Below the pieces are notes generated by a model. The model made no database searches. It was not told where the DNA came from and saw nothing but the letters and a program-made list of their open reading frames with translations. A stretch of 11,674 bases of DNA from Flavobacteriales bacterium (GTDB taxonomy: Bacteria; Bacteroidota; Bacteroidia; Flavobacteriales_D; Sanyastnellaceae): the NCBI GenBank assembly GCA_027488055.1, contig JAIYCK010000396.1, forward strand, positions 1 to 11,674, read 5' to 3'. How positions within the stretch are numbered: position 1 is the first letter of the stretch; each line of letters opens with the position of its first letter. Shown here piece after piece: positions 1 through 5,703 of this stretch. A program made the translations under genes and the position numbers.

Positions 1-2
1 AA

Positions 3-398
3 CTCAAGCAATACCAGCAAGAAACGATTGAATTTGCTCGCAAAAACGGGTTTGTCGAAACCGTTATGGGACGACGCAGATATTTGGCCGACATCAACTC
101 TGCCAATGCTGTAGTTAGGGGATTTGCAGAACGCAATGCCATCAATGCACCGATCCAAGGCAGCGCTGCCGACATCATCAAGGTGGCTATGATTCAGATT
201 CACAATGCTATTGCTGAGGCAGGATTGCAATCGAAGATGATCATGCAAGTGCACGATGAATTGGTGTTTGATGCCAAGATCAGCGAGATCAATGTTCTCA
301 AACCCATTATCAAATCATGCATGGAAGGTGCTATCCAATTGCGCGTACCACTCGAAATTGAAATGAATGAAGGAGCAAATTGGCTTGTTGCTCACTAG
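3..398 (+). CDS. polA: DNA polymerase I, C-terminal end (partial, 5' end outside window)
   Basis: This is the last 131 codons of family A DNA polymerase I, which fills gaps during excision repair and replaces Okazaki primers. The frame is open from the window edge, so the exonuclease domains and most of the palm and fingers lie upstream; the ATG at 66 is internal, not a start. Visible family hallmarks are GRRRYL, then RGFAERNAINAPIQG followed by AADIIK (the Gln-containing segment contacting primer-template), and MQVHDELVF, the motif C palm segment whose HDE holds a catalytic metal-binding Asp. The protein ends about 35 residues after this motif, as in full-length polymerases, so the C-terminus is intact. 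It converges on a minus-strand gene whose stop is only 26 bp away. Identity is essentially certain from these motifs. Confidence 0.96.
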   Translation, partial: LKQYQQETIEFARKNGFVETVMGRRRYLADINSANAVVRGFAERNAINAPIQGSAADIIKVAMIQIHNAIAEAGLQSKMIMQVHDELVFDAKISEINVLKPIIKSCMEGAIQLRVPLEIEMNEGANWLVAH

Positions 399-414
399 CC
401 GAATGTTCATTCGG
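399..414. terminator. Short perfect hairpin between convergent genes, possible terminator
   Basis: CCGAATG-TT-CATTCGG is a perfect inverted repeat starting on the base after the polA stop codon and ending 9 bp before the convergent gene's stop. As RNA it would probably form a 6-bp stem with a 4-nt loop. Neither side has a proper U-tract (TCTATAAGG on the plus side), so it is at best a weak bidirectional terminator or a 3'-end stabilising hairpin. The position between convergent genes is the main support. Confidence 0.35.
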
Positions 415-423
415 TCTATAAGG

Positions 424-1530
424 TTAAAGGCCAGGCACAGCAGCTTTTGAGCTTTTTAATTCTTCTAGAGCCTTTAGACTCTCATTCACCTCGCGGCGTT
501 CATCTTCTAACTCTACCTCTGATGCTTTCAAATCTGATCGCGCTTCCTCAAGGGCGTTTTCATGTTTTGATTTGCGAGCAGACCATTCATTGTAGGATGC
601 ATCCCATTTGAGGCGCGCTTCCTCCTTATCTAAAATTGCATTTTCACTTTTGGTTCGTTTCGCGTTGGTTTCCGTGAGTTTGTCTTGCAATCCTATTTGA
701 TTTTTGCGCAACTTCGTCAATTCCTTTGTCAACCGCTTGCCTTCCTTCGAAGTCAAGGTGCCTTCTCCGTTCATGACGTTGTATTGCGATTCACGATCGA
801 GGATGATCGAATTCAAATCGTCAAATTCTTTCTTCGCTTGATCTTGTGCTCTCTTATCTTGAAACAAGGTCGCATTTAACACTTTGAGTTCCTGATCAAT
901 GGTGTTCTGCTCGATAAAAATCGATTGTAACTTGGTATCTGCCTCGGCACTGCGCTCTGTTTCTGTTTTGATTTTTTCGATCAATTTGCTCTTCTTTCCC
1001 TCCACCTTCTCTACATCTTTGGATTGACGCTCAAATTCGCGCTGTTGATCTGCAATCACCTCATCATACCGAAAAATATAGAATTCTTTGATCTGCCCGC
1101 GGAGGCTTTGTTGTACCTGATTGATTACCTCACGATGAGCGTCGATCGAAAGAAATTGACCTCCCTTCGACAACAGTAAAAGTAATTCACATTGGCTAGC
1201 GCTTTTCTCCACTCGGTAATGCAACTCCAATGAATCATTGGACCAACCTGTATACTGATGTGAGGGAACAGCGATAAAACCATTGGTCCGTTTGCCTTCT
1301 GCTCCAAATGACTTCATCAGCCAACTTTTAAAATGTTTGGAATAATCATCTTCGTTTCCAACGATGCTCACCTTGGTCGCCGGTTGCACTCCCGAGCCGA
1401 AGGACATCATTTCCTCTTGAAATTGAATCGAAAGAGGACTTGTATAGAGTCTCGCTTCTTTCGTTACCTGAGCATGCAATGCACTTCCGATAAAAATTGT
1501 GAAGCCTAACAAAACAATGATTCGTTTCAT
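424..1530 (-). CDS. Exported coiled-coil protein of unknown function
   Basis: A 368-residue protein I do not recognise as a named family. Residues 1-20 form a clear Sec signal peptide (MKR, then a hydrophobic stretch ending ALHA before QV), with no lipobox cysteine, so the mature protein is probably periplasmic or secreted. Residues about 21-150 look like a small mixed alpha/beta domain. Residues about 155-360 are a long, highly charged, heptad-like region rich in E, K, D, Q and R, predicting an extended coiled coil with helical hairpins broken around YNVMNGEGTL. The tail SSKAAVPGL is not a T9SS sorting domain. It is transcribed alone, facing polA, behind a candidate Bacteroidota promoter at 1550-1579. 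A structural or scaffolding envelope role is possible but inferred only from the coiled coil. Confidence 0.85.
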   Translation of the reverse strand: MKRIIVLLGFTIFIGSALHAQVTKEARLYTSPLSIQFQEEMMSFGSGVQPATKVSIVGNEDDYSKHFKSWLMKSFGAEGKRTNGFIAVPSHQYTGWSNDSLELHYRVEKSASQCELLLLLSKGGQFLSIDAHREVINQVQQSLRGQIKEFYIFRYDEVIADQQREFERQSKDVEKVEGKKSKLIEKIKTETERSAEADTKLQSIFIEQNTIDQELKVLNATLFQDKRAQDQAKKEFDDLNSIILDRESQYNVMNGEGTLTSKEGKRLTKELTKLRKNQIGLQDKLTETNAKRTKSENAILDKEEARLKWDASYNEWSARKSKHENALEEARSDLKASEVELEDERREVNESLKALEELKSSKAAVPGL

Positions 1531-1549
1531 AGACGGTAGTTATTTGCTA

Positions 1550-1579
1550 TAAAGATAGGCTTTCTTGCTGTGCAACAAT
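1550..1579 (-). promoter_or_regulatory. Candidate Bacteroidota promoter for the coiled-coil protein gene
   Basis: On the minus strand, ATTG (1579-1576) is followed after 18 nt by TATCTTTA (1557-1550). This matches the Bacteroidota pattern TTG-N17~20-TAnnTTTG with one mismatch, at the last position. The transcript would begin near 1543, giving a leader of about 13 nt before the ATG at 1530. Because the tRNA terminator lies directly upstream, the gene needs its own promoter, which adds weight. Confidence 0.42.
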
Positions 1580-1614
1580 TTATTCTTCCGCATCGATTTT
1601 AACCCACCTGCATG

Positions 1615-1641
1615 AAAAAAGGGCCAACCAATGGTTGACCC
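1615..1641 (-). terminator. Rho-independent terminator of the tRNA transcript
   Basis: Read on the minus strand, GGGTCAACC-ATT-GGTTGGCCC forms a 9-bp stem with one G-U wobble and a 3-nt loop, followed at once by six T residues (1620-1615). It begins about 15 nt after the tRNA 3' end and separates the tRNA from the coiled-coil gene. Stem and U-tract together make this a convincing intrinsic terminator. Confidence 0.88.
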
Positions 1642-1655
1642 TTGTTCCTTTTGTG

Positions 1656-1729
1656 TGCGCCCACCTGGGCTCGAACCAGGGACCACCTGATTATGAGTCA
1701 GGTGCTCTAACCAGCTGAGCTATAGGCGC
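1656..1729 (-). tRNA. tRNA with CAU anticodon (Ile2 more likely than elongator Met)
   Basis: A full 74-nt cloverleaf reads from 1729 down to 1656. It has a 7-bp acceptor stem (GCGCCTA with TGGGCGC, including a T-G pair), a D arm GCTC/GAGC, an anticodon arm CCTGA-CTCATAA-TCAGG with CAU anticodon, a T arm CCTGG-TTCGAGC-CCAGG, and discriminator A. The 3' CCA is not encoded (CAC follows the discriminator), so it must be added enzymatically. It is not the initiator: the three G-C pairs next to the anticodon loop and the 1-72 mismatch are absent. Acceptor pairs C4-G69 and C5-G68 match the determinants known from E. coli for TilS, the enzyme making lysidine at C34, which points to the AUA-decoding tRNA-Ile2. 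Elongator Met remains possible. Confidence 0.95.
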
Positions 1730-1735
1730 ATGTGT

Positions 1736-1763
1736 CATTCGACGCTCGCTGAAAAATCGAATG
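1736..1763 (-). repeat. Inverted repeat in the tRNA 5' leader
   Basis: CATTCGA (1763-1757 on the minus strand) and TCGAATG (1742-1736) are perfect 7-bp complements separated by 14 nt. The pair fills nearly the whole interval between the predicted transcription start (about 1764) and six bases before the mature tRNA 5' end. It may be a leader hairpin in the tRNA precursor or an operator-like dyad just downstream of the promoter. The symmetry is directly visible; its role is not known. Confidence 0.5.
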
Positions 1764-1769
1764 GGGGCG

Positions 1770-1801
1770 CAAATGTAAGATCAAAATGCACATTTACAAA
1801 A
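1770..1801 (-). promoter_or_regulatory. Bacteroidota-type promoter for the tRNA gene
   Basis: On the minus strand, TTTTG (1801-1797) is followed after 19 nt by TACATTTG (1777-1770), a perfect match to TAnnTTTG. Start of transcription is expected at about 1763-1766, giving a leader of about 35 nt before the tRNA. Both boxes and the spacing fit the known Bacteroides and Flavobacterium consensus. It sits 32 bp beyond the stop of the upstream lipoprotein gene, so the tRNA need not depend on read-through. Confidence 0.7.
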
Positions 1802-1833
1802 CCTCTATCCAATTTGCTCTTGGAATAAACAAG

Positions 1834-2649
1834 TTAATCGCCGGATCCGAAGGTATATACCTCATTTCCTACCGTGACGGTGAAACCATTGTTGCAGTCA
1901 CCCGATCCAAAGTCTACAACACGTGCATCATTCTCCTCTGGAACGATATTCACCACACCGCTTACGAGCCAAGGACAGCCTATTTCAGCTCGCAAGGGGG
2001 ATGTAATGGCCATCGTGTATGGATCACCATTGCGATTTATACCAGATGCACTGCCTGTAATCTCGTACGCGTCATCCCATGGTGTGAGGGTAGATGATCC
2101 CTCTACCCAAGTGCGCACCCGGGTGCTCTCCCAGCTGGATTGCCATGCATTGGCTGGCGCAGCAATTTGGCCATCTACCACAATGCTATAATGAAGGAAT
2201 CCTTCGTCATTGGTCCCCAAATTGGTAATGATTTTGGTCCCCGATAATTCATACCCGTTTATAGTGTAATTATTCGGCGTCACTGTGATGATGGTACCCT
2301 CATCGCGGTAGCGACCTGTGTAGGTTACCATGATTTGACCATTTCGGATGCGTCCGTCTTCACCCAAGCAATTGTCCGATCCGAAATCTATCAATACCGT
2401 GCGAGGCCATGCGGTGGTATCCACAATGATGGTATCAATACATCCAATATTGTCTTCTCTTATTCCTTCTTGCTGAGAAGATACATCATCTACCACTTTG
2501 AACATGTCTGAGAACAAATTCTCCGCATTGGAGTTATCTACCGCGGAATTATCATTTGTATTGCGATCTCGACGACATGATGCACTAAATATGATAAAAA
2601 CAATTGAGACTAAGCCTAACATAAGGCGCGTGGAATGCGTATTTTTCAT
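1834..2649 (-). CDS. Putative lipoprotein of unknown function
   Basis: A 271-residue protein with a lipoprotein signal: a hydrophobic stretch at 9-21 followed by SASC with the acceptor Cys at 25. The residues after it (RRDRNTNDNS) are basic or polar and do not resemble the acidic surface-export signal known in some Bacteroidota, so surface exposure is uncertain. Residues 30-65 form a low-complexity Asn/Asp/Ser linker. The rest is beta-rich and Gly/Thr/Asn-rich, with WDDAYEITGSASGINRNGD in the middle. The motif DFGSxxC occurs twice (88-94 and 246-252), with further Cys at 70 and in the segment EIGCPW, so two disulfides are plausible. This resembles uncharacterised Bacteroidota lipoproteins, from memory only. 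It starts 50 bp after folA. A TTTG-N20-TAAATTAA match at 2686-2655 is a poor promoter candidate, so co-transcription with folA is possible. Confidence 0.85.
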   Translation of the reverse strand: MKNTHSTRLMLGLVSIVFIIFSASCRRDRNTNDNSAVDNSNAENLFSDMFKVVDDVSSQQEGIREDNIGCIDTIIVDTTAWPRTVLIDFGSDNCLGEDGRIRNGQIMVTYTGRYRDEGTIITVTPNNYTINGYELSGTKIITNLGTNDEGFLHYSIVVDGQIAAPANAWQSSWESTRVRTWVEGSSTLTPWDDAYEITGSASGINRNGDPYTMAITSPLRAEIGCPWLVSGVVNIVPEENDARVVDFGSGDCNNGFTVTVGNEVYTFGSGD

Positions 2650-2699
2650 GGGAATTAATTTATTGAATTAATCTTTAGAGCACAAACTCATTAAAAGGT

Positions 2700-3242
2700 T
2701 TAATTGTGCTTCCTTGTATAATGAAAAATCTCAAAATCAAATTCGTTTTGGATGTCCGCCTTTACGCTCTGCAAATGAATTTTTTCCCAATCACCTTCCG
2801 TAAAATCAGGATAAAACACTTCCGCTTGCGAAAATGAGCCATCCACATGGGTAATATACATTTCATCTACTAAGCCTGCGTCCATGGCAAGCTGATAGAT
2901 TTGACCACCGCCTATCACAAAGACCTTTTCTTCCCCATTGCTTGCCGCTATTTCGATCGATTCTTCAATACTCGAGCATGTATAACATTCTTCGTATAAA
3001 AAGTCTGGGTTGCGAGTAATAATAACATTCACTCTTCCCTGCAGAGGTTTGTATTTTGGGGGAATACTATCGAAATTTTTGCGACCCATGATCACAAAAT
3101 GCCCCATTGTAGTCTCTCTAAAAAACTGCATATCTGCGCGCAGATGCCACATCAGATCATTGTTACTTCCAATTTCTCTATTGCGACCCATCGCAGCAAT
3201 TAAAATCACTTTGGGACGATTTAATTTCAAATCTTCTGACAT
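2700..3242 (-). CDS. folA: Dihydrofolate reductase
   Basis: A 180-residue DHFR, which reduces dihydrofolate to tetrahydrofolate with NADPH in the cytosol for thymidylate, purine and Met synthesis. Family landmarks in order are an N-terminal beta strand VILIAAMG, the substrate loop LMWHLRADMQFF with catalytic acid Asp37, MGRKNFDSI at 52-60, GRVNVIITR at 69-77 (cofactor phosphate binding) and IGGGQIY at 110-116 (nicotinamide loop). Two prolines of the E. coli loop (LPWxLPAD style) are Met31 and Arg35 here. The ATG at 3242 is one base after the gldA stop, and AAGGA lies 8 nt before it inside the last gldA codons, which supports this start and translational coupling. About 8 extra residues precede the usual DHFR start, but no internal Met fits better. 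Confidence 0.95.
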   Translation of the reverse strand: MSEDLKLNRPKVILIAAMGRNREIGSNNDLMWHLRADMQFFRETTMGHFVIMGRKNFDSIPPKYKPLQGRVNVIITRNPDFLYEECYTCSSIEESIEIAASNGEEKVFVIGGGQIYQLAMDAGLVDEMYITHVDGSFSQAEVFYPDFTEGDWEKIHLQSVKADIQNEFDFEIFHYTRKHN

Positions 3243-3243
3243 T

Positions 3244-4167
3244 TTATAATTCCTTGTTTACCGCTGTAAGCGTTTTGAAAATTTCTTCGAGTTTCACCTC
3301 ATGACGTGTCATGGTCATCACCACCAATCCCTTGCTCATCGCCTTTTCTGCAATCTCCTTGCGCACATCTTCGAGACCCGACACATGAATGGTCCATTGA
3401 TTGTTGCCCGCGCTTGTTGCGTTCATTACTCCTCTTATACTGATGAAATCAGCCAAATCCATGTTTCCACTCAATTCGACTGTTAGCTCATAATTGTTCC
3501 CACCAGCCAAATTGCGCAGTTGCTCGGTTGGTTGGTCGGCCATTACTTGGCCTTTATTTATGATGATCGTACGACCACAAATGGCCTCTACTTCCTGCAT
3601 GATATGTGTAGAAAGCATGACCGTTTTCTCTTTTCCTAATTGAATGATTAGATCGCGAATTTCGACCAATTGATTGGGGTCAAGTCCGCTGGTTGGTTCA
3701 TCCAAGATCAGTACTTCTGGATCGTGAATAATCGCAGCCGCAAGACCTACACGTTGCCGATAACCCTTTGAAAGTGCTCCAATTTTTTTATGCATTTCGA
3801 TTTCCAGACCTACCCTTTGGATAACCCCTTTGACACGATCCGACTTGCCTTTGAGCTGATAGATGTCGGCCATAAAAGTGAGATACTCTCGAACATACAT
3901 ATCGGTATACAACGGATTGTGCTCTGGCAAATAGCCAATTCGTTTGCGTGCCTCAATACTCTGCTGCATCACGTCATAGCCGCAAACTTTGACGGATCCC
4001 TGAGTTGGCGGAATAAAACAGGTAATGATTTTCATCATGGTACTCTTACCTGCACCGTTTGGGCCTAAAAAGCCCACCACTTCCCCTTTGCCTATGGCAA
4101 AAGACATCTCATTGACAGCTAACTGGCTGCCGTATTTTTTGGATACTTTGGTAACTTCAATGGACAT
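3244..4167 (-). CDS. gldA: Gliding motility-associated ABC transporter ATP-binding protein GldA
   Basis: A 307-residue ABC ATPase closely resembling GldA, the cytoplasmic ATPase that with membrane partners GldF and GldG is needed for gliding in Flavobacterium johnsoniae. Landmarks are Walker A GPNGAGKST at 35-43, RIGYLPEHNPLYTDMYVREY at 76-95 (characteristic of GldA), signature LSKGYRQR at 132-139, Walker B VLILDEP at 152-158 with D-loop SGLD, and the switch His188 in STHIMQEVEAICGR. Residues about 215-307 are the C-terminal extension shared by this subfamily. The start MSIEV matches the family start. No gldF or gldG is in the window; folA follows by 1 nt instead. A gldA-like drug or Na+ exporter ATPase is the alternative, but the match extends past generic ABC motifs. 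Confidence 0.9.
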   Translation of the reverse strand: MSIEVTKVSKKYGSQLAVNEMSFAIGKGEVVGFLGPNGAGKSTMMKIITCFIPPTQGSVKVCGYDVMQQSIEARKRIGYLPEHNPLYTDMYVREYLTFMADIYQLKGKSDRVKGVIQRVGLEIEMHKKIGALSKGYRQRVGLAAAIIHDPEVLILDEPTSGLDPNQLVEIRDLIIQLGKEKTVMLSTHIMQEVEAICGRTIIINKGQVMADQPTEQLRNLAGGNNYELTVELSGNMDLADFISIRGVMNATSAGNNQWTIHVSGLEDVRKEIAEKAMSKGLVVMTMTRHEVKLEEIFKTLTAVNKEL

Positions 4168-4215
4168 GCTACTTATACGAGCTTATTTGAGCAATGGCCC
4201 AATGCCATAGCCATG

Positions 4216-4223
4216 CAAACATA
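4216..4223 (-). promoter_or_regulatory. Candidate -7 promoter box upstream of gldA
   Basis: TATGTTTG on the minus strand (4223-4216) matches TAnnTTTG perfectly and would start a transcript near 4210, about 42 nt before the gldA ATG. No TTG box lies at the usual 17-20 nt; the nearest, ATTG at 4254-4251, is 27 nt away. It is therefore half a promoter, or one depending on an activator. Confidence 0.3.
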
Positions 4224-4247
4224 CAATAGCCTCTGTCTGAATTTGCA

Positions 4248-4281
4248 TTGCAATATCCACAAATCAGTTGCAAAATATCCA
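4248..4281. repeat. Near-identical direct repeats in the divergent intergenic region
   Basis: TTGCAATATCCA (4248-4259) and TTGCAAAATATCCA (4268-4281) differ by a two-base insertion and start 20 bp apart, about two helical turns. They lie in the 208-bp gap between divergent gldA and the polysaccharide operon, about 30 bp upstream of the gldA -7 box. A regulator binding site is possible; chance repetition in AT-rich DNA is also possible. Apart from these repeats and the -7 box I see no small gene, RNA or clear plus-strand promoter in 4168-4375. Confidence 0.3.
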
Positions 4282-4375
4282 TCCTTGATGAGCTTTCAAT
4301 GTGTGTATTAAAACACTGAATTTTAGCCCCTGATATTCCAATGAGTAGTATTGTGGGTTAATATTGCAGCACACT

Positions 4376-4927
4376 ATGCACCTATACACCACACGTCTCG
4401 ATCAATTTGGCAATGCCGATTATCACCCTGGTTCAGCCCTGAAACGTGGGGTGTGGTTTATAATAGAATGGATCTTTTTCAAATCCATTTTTCCTGTGTC
4501 CTCTATCAAATGTGCGTTGCTTCGTGCCTTTGGTGCGCGCGTAGGCAAAGGAGTTGTCATCAAGCCACACGTGCGTATCAAATATCCTTGGTTTTTGGAA
4601 GTGGGTGCGCATTCTTGGATAGGTGAAGGTGTTTGGATTGACAATTTGGGATTCGTTCGCATCGGAGCTCATTGTTGCTTGTCGCAGGGATCAATGCTGC
4701 TGTGTGGCAATCACAACTACAAGCTAAGTACCTTTGATCTCATTGTTGGGCCTATCACCCTAGAGGATGGGGTATGGATTGGTGCGAAAGCAATTGTTTG
4801 CCCAGGTGTACTTTGTGGTTCGCATGCTGTCTTAAGTGTCGGATCGGTCGCACAAAAAGATCTCCAACCCTATATTATATATAGCGGAATTCCCGCAACA
4901 CCCATTCGCTCAAGAACAATCTCCTGA
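4376..4927 (+). CDS. WcaF-like acetyltransferase (left-handed beta-helix) for surface polysaccharide
   Basis: A 183-residue acetyltransferase of the WcaF type, expected to move acetyl from acetyl-CoA to a hydroxyl of a lipid-linked or nucleotide-linked sugar during exopolysaccharide or O-antigen assembly. The N-terminus LDQFGNADYHPGSALKRGVW and the amphipathic stretch IIEWIFFKSIFPVSSIK are typical. FGARVGKGVVIKP (52-64), KYPWFLEVGAHSWIGE (69-84), IDNLGFVRIG (88-97) and SQGS (103-106) are imperfect hexapeptide repeats. GNHNY at 111-115 supplies the conserved catalytic His. C-terminal YSGIPATPIRSR matches the family's AGNPAxxIxxR end. I chose ATG 4376 because family members begin just before LDxF; an upstream TTG at 4364 is the alternative. 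It is first in a three-gene operon. Confidence 0.9.
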   Translation: MHLYTTRLDQFGNADYHPGSALKRGVWFIIEWIFFKSIFPVSSIKCALLRAFGARVGKGVVIKPHVRIKYPWFLEVGAHSWIGEGVWIDNLGFVRIGAHCCLSQGSMLLCGNHNYKLSTFDLIVGPITLEDGVWIGAKAIVCPGVLCGSHAVLSVGSVAQKDLQPYIIYSGIPATPIRSRTIS

Positions 4928-4937
4928 AATTAGCTGT

Positions 4938-5696
4938 ATGCTTAAAATATCCATTATCACGATAGCGTACAACAGCGCCGAAACCATTGAGGACACCATT
5001 CTATCGGTCATCCAGCAAGACTATTCGAACATCGAATACATCATTATTGATGGTGGATCCAAGGATCAAACCATGGAGATCATTGAAAAATATCGCAATC
5101 GCATTGCCATAGTCGTTTCCGAAAAAGACAAAGGCATTTACGATGCCATGAACAAAGGAGTGATTGCAGCGACTGGAGACGTGATTGGCATTTTGAACAG
5201 CGATGATTTTTACGCCCACAACCAAGTCATCAGTCATGTGGCCGCTGAGTTTGTGAAAAACAATTGCGATGCTTTGTACGCCGACTTGGTGTATGTCAAT
5301 CGCACAGATACCAATAAAATCATACGCACTTGGCAAGCTGGAGCATACGAACCCGGTAAATTCCTTCGCGGGTGGATGCCTCCCCATCCAACTTTTTTTC
5401 TATCGCGCGCCAAATACCACCAATTTGGTTTTTACAACACGTCACTGCGCTCCGCTGCAGATTATGAATTGATGCTGCGGTATATTCATAAGCACCGCGT
5501 TCACATATGTTACTTGCCTGAAACAATCACTAAGATGCGCACCGGGGGCCAAAGCAACGTGACCCTGCGCAACCGGCTCAAGGCTAATATGGAGGATCGC
5601 GCTGCGTGGCGCCTAAACGATCTAAAGCCGTCCTGGTACACCTTGACTTGGAAGCCACTCTCTAAGGTTTTCCAATATTTTAGACGTCACAAATAA
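4938..5696 (+). CDS. Glycosyltransferase family 2
   Basis: A 252-residue GT-A fold glycosyltransferase of family GT2, expected to transfer a sugar from a nucleotide donor to a growing polysaccharide on the cytoplasmic face. It starts with KISIITIAYNSAETIEDTI (the nucleotide-binding strand), then DGGSKDQT at 38-45, EKDKGIYDAMNKGV at 62-75, and NSDD at 87-90 as the metal-binding DxD equivalent. HPTFF at 150-154 and ADYEL at 174-178 are acceptor-side motifs, the latter carrying the likely catalytic acidic residue. No membrane segment is visible. ATG 4938 is used because the fold starts there, 10 bp after the acetyltransferase stop; the frame is open further upstream to 4836, but that would overlap the previous gene. 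The GIYDAMNKG region resembles colanic acid type transferases, but the sugar cannot be read from sequence. Confidence 0.93.
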   Translation: MLKISIITIAYNSAETIEDTILSVIQQDYSNIEYIIIDGGSKDQTMEIIEKYRNRIAIVVSEKDKGIYDAMNKGVIAATGDVIGILNSDDFYAHNQVISHVAAEFVKNNCDALYADLVYVNRTDTNKIIRTWQAGAYEPGKFLRGWMPPHPTFFLSRAKYHQFGFYNTSLRSAADYELMLRYIHKHRVHICYLPETITKMRTGGQSNVTLRNRLKANMEDRAAWRLNDLKPSWYTLTWKPLSKVFQYFRRHK

Positions 5697-5703
5697 TCAG
5701 AGG

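Noticed and set aside
1786..2191. Plus-strand open frames of 103 and 105 codons opposite the lipoprotein gene
   Set aside because: The minus-strand frame has a clear signal peptide and lipobox and a conserved-looking domain. The plus frames begin inside or near the tRNA promoter and show no protein character.
2654..2672. AT-only inverted repeat ATTAATT-TATTG-AATTAAT just upstream of the lipoprotein start
   Set aside because: Only A-T pairs and a 7-bp stem in very AT-rich DNA. It has no U-tract context for a terminator and no known operator match.
4364..4375. TTG at 4364 as the start of the acetyltransferase
   Set aside because: It would add only four residues not typical of the family. The ATG at 4376 sits right before the conserved LDxF segment.
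4836..4937. Longer glycosyltransferase start at 4836, overlapping the acetyltransferase by 92 bp
   Set aside because: The extra 34 residues have no fold contribution, and the GT2 first strand begins directly at the ATG at 4938.
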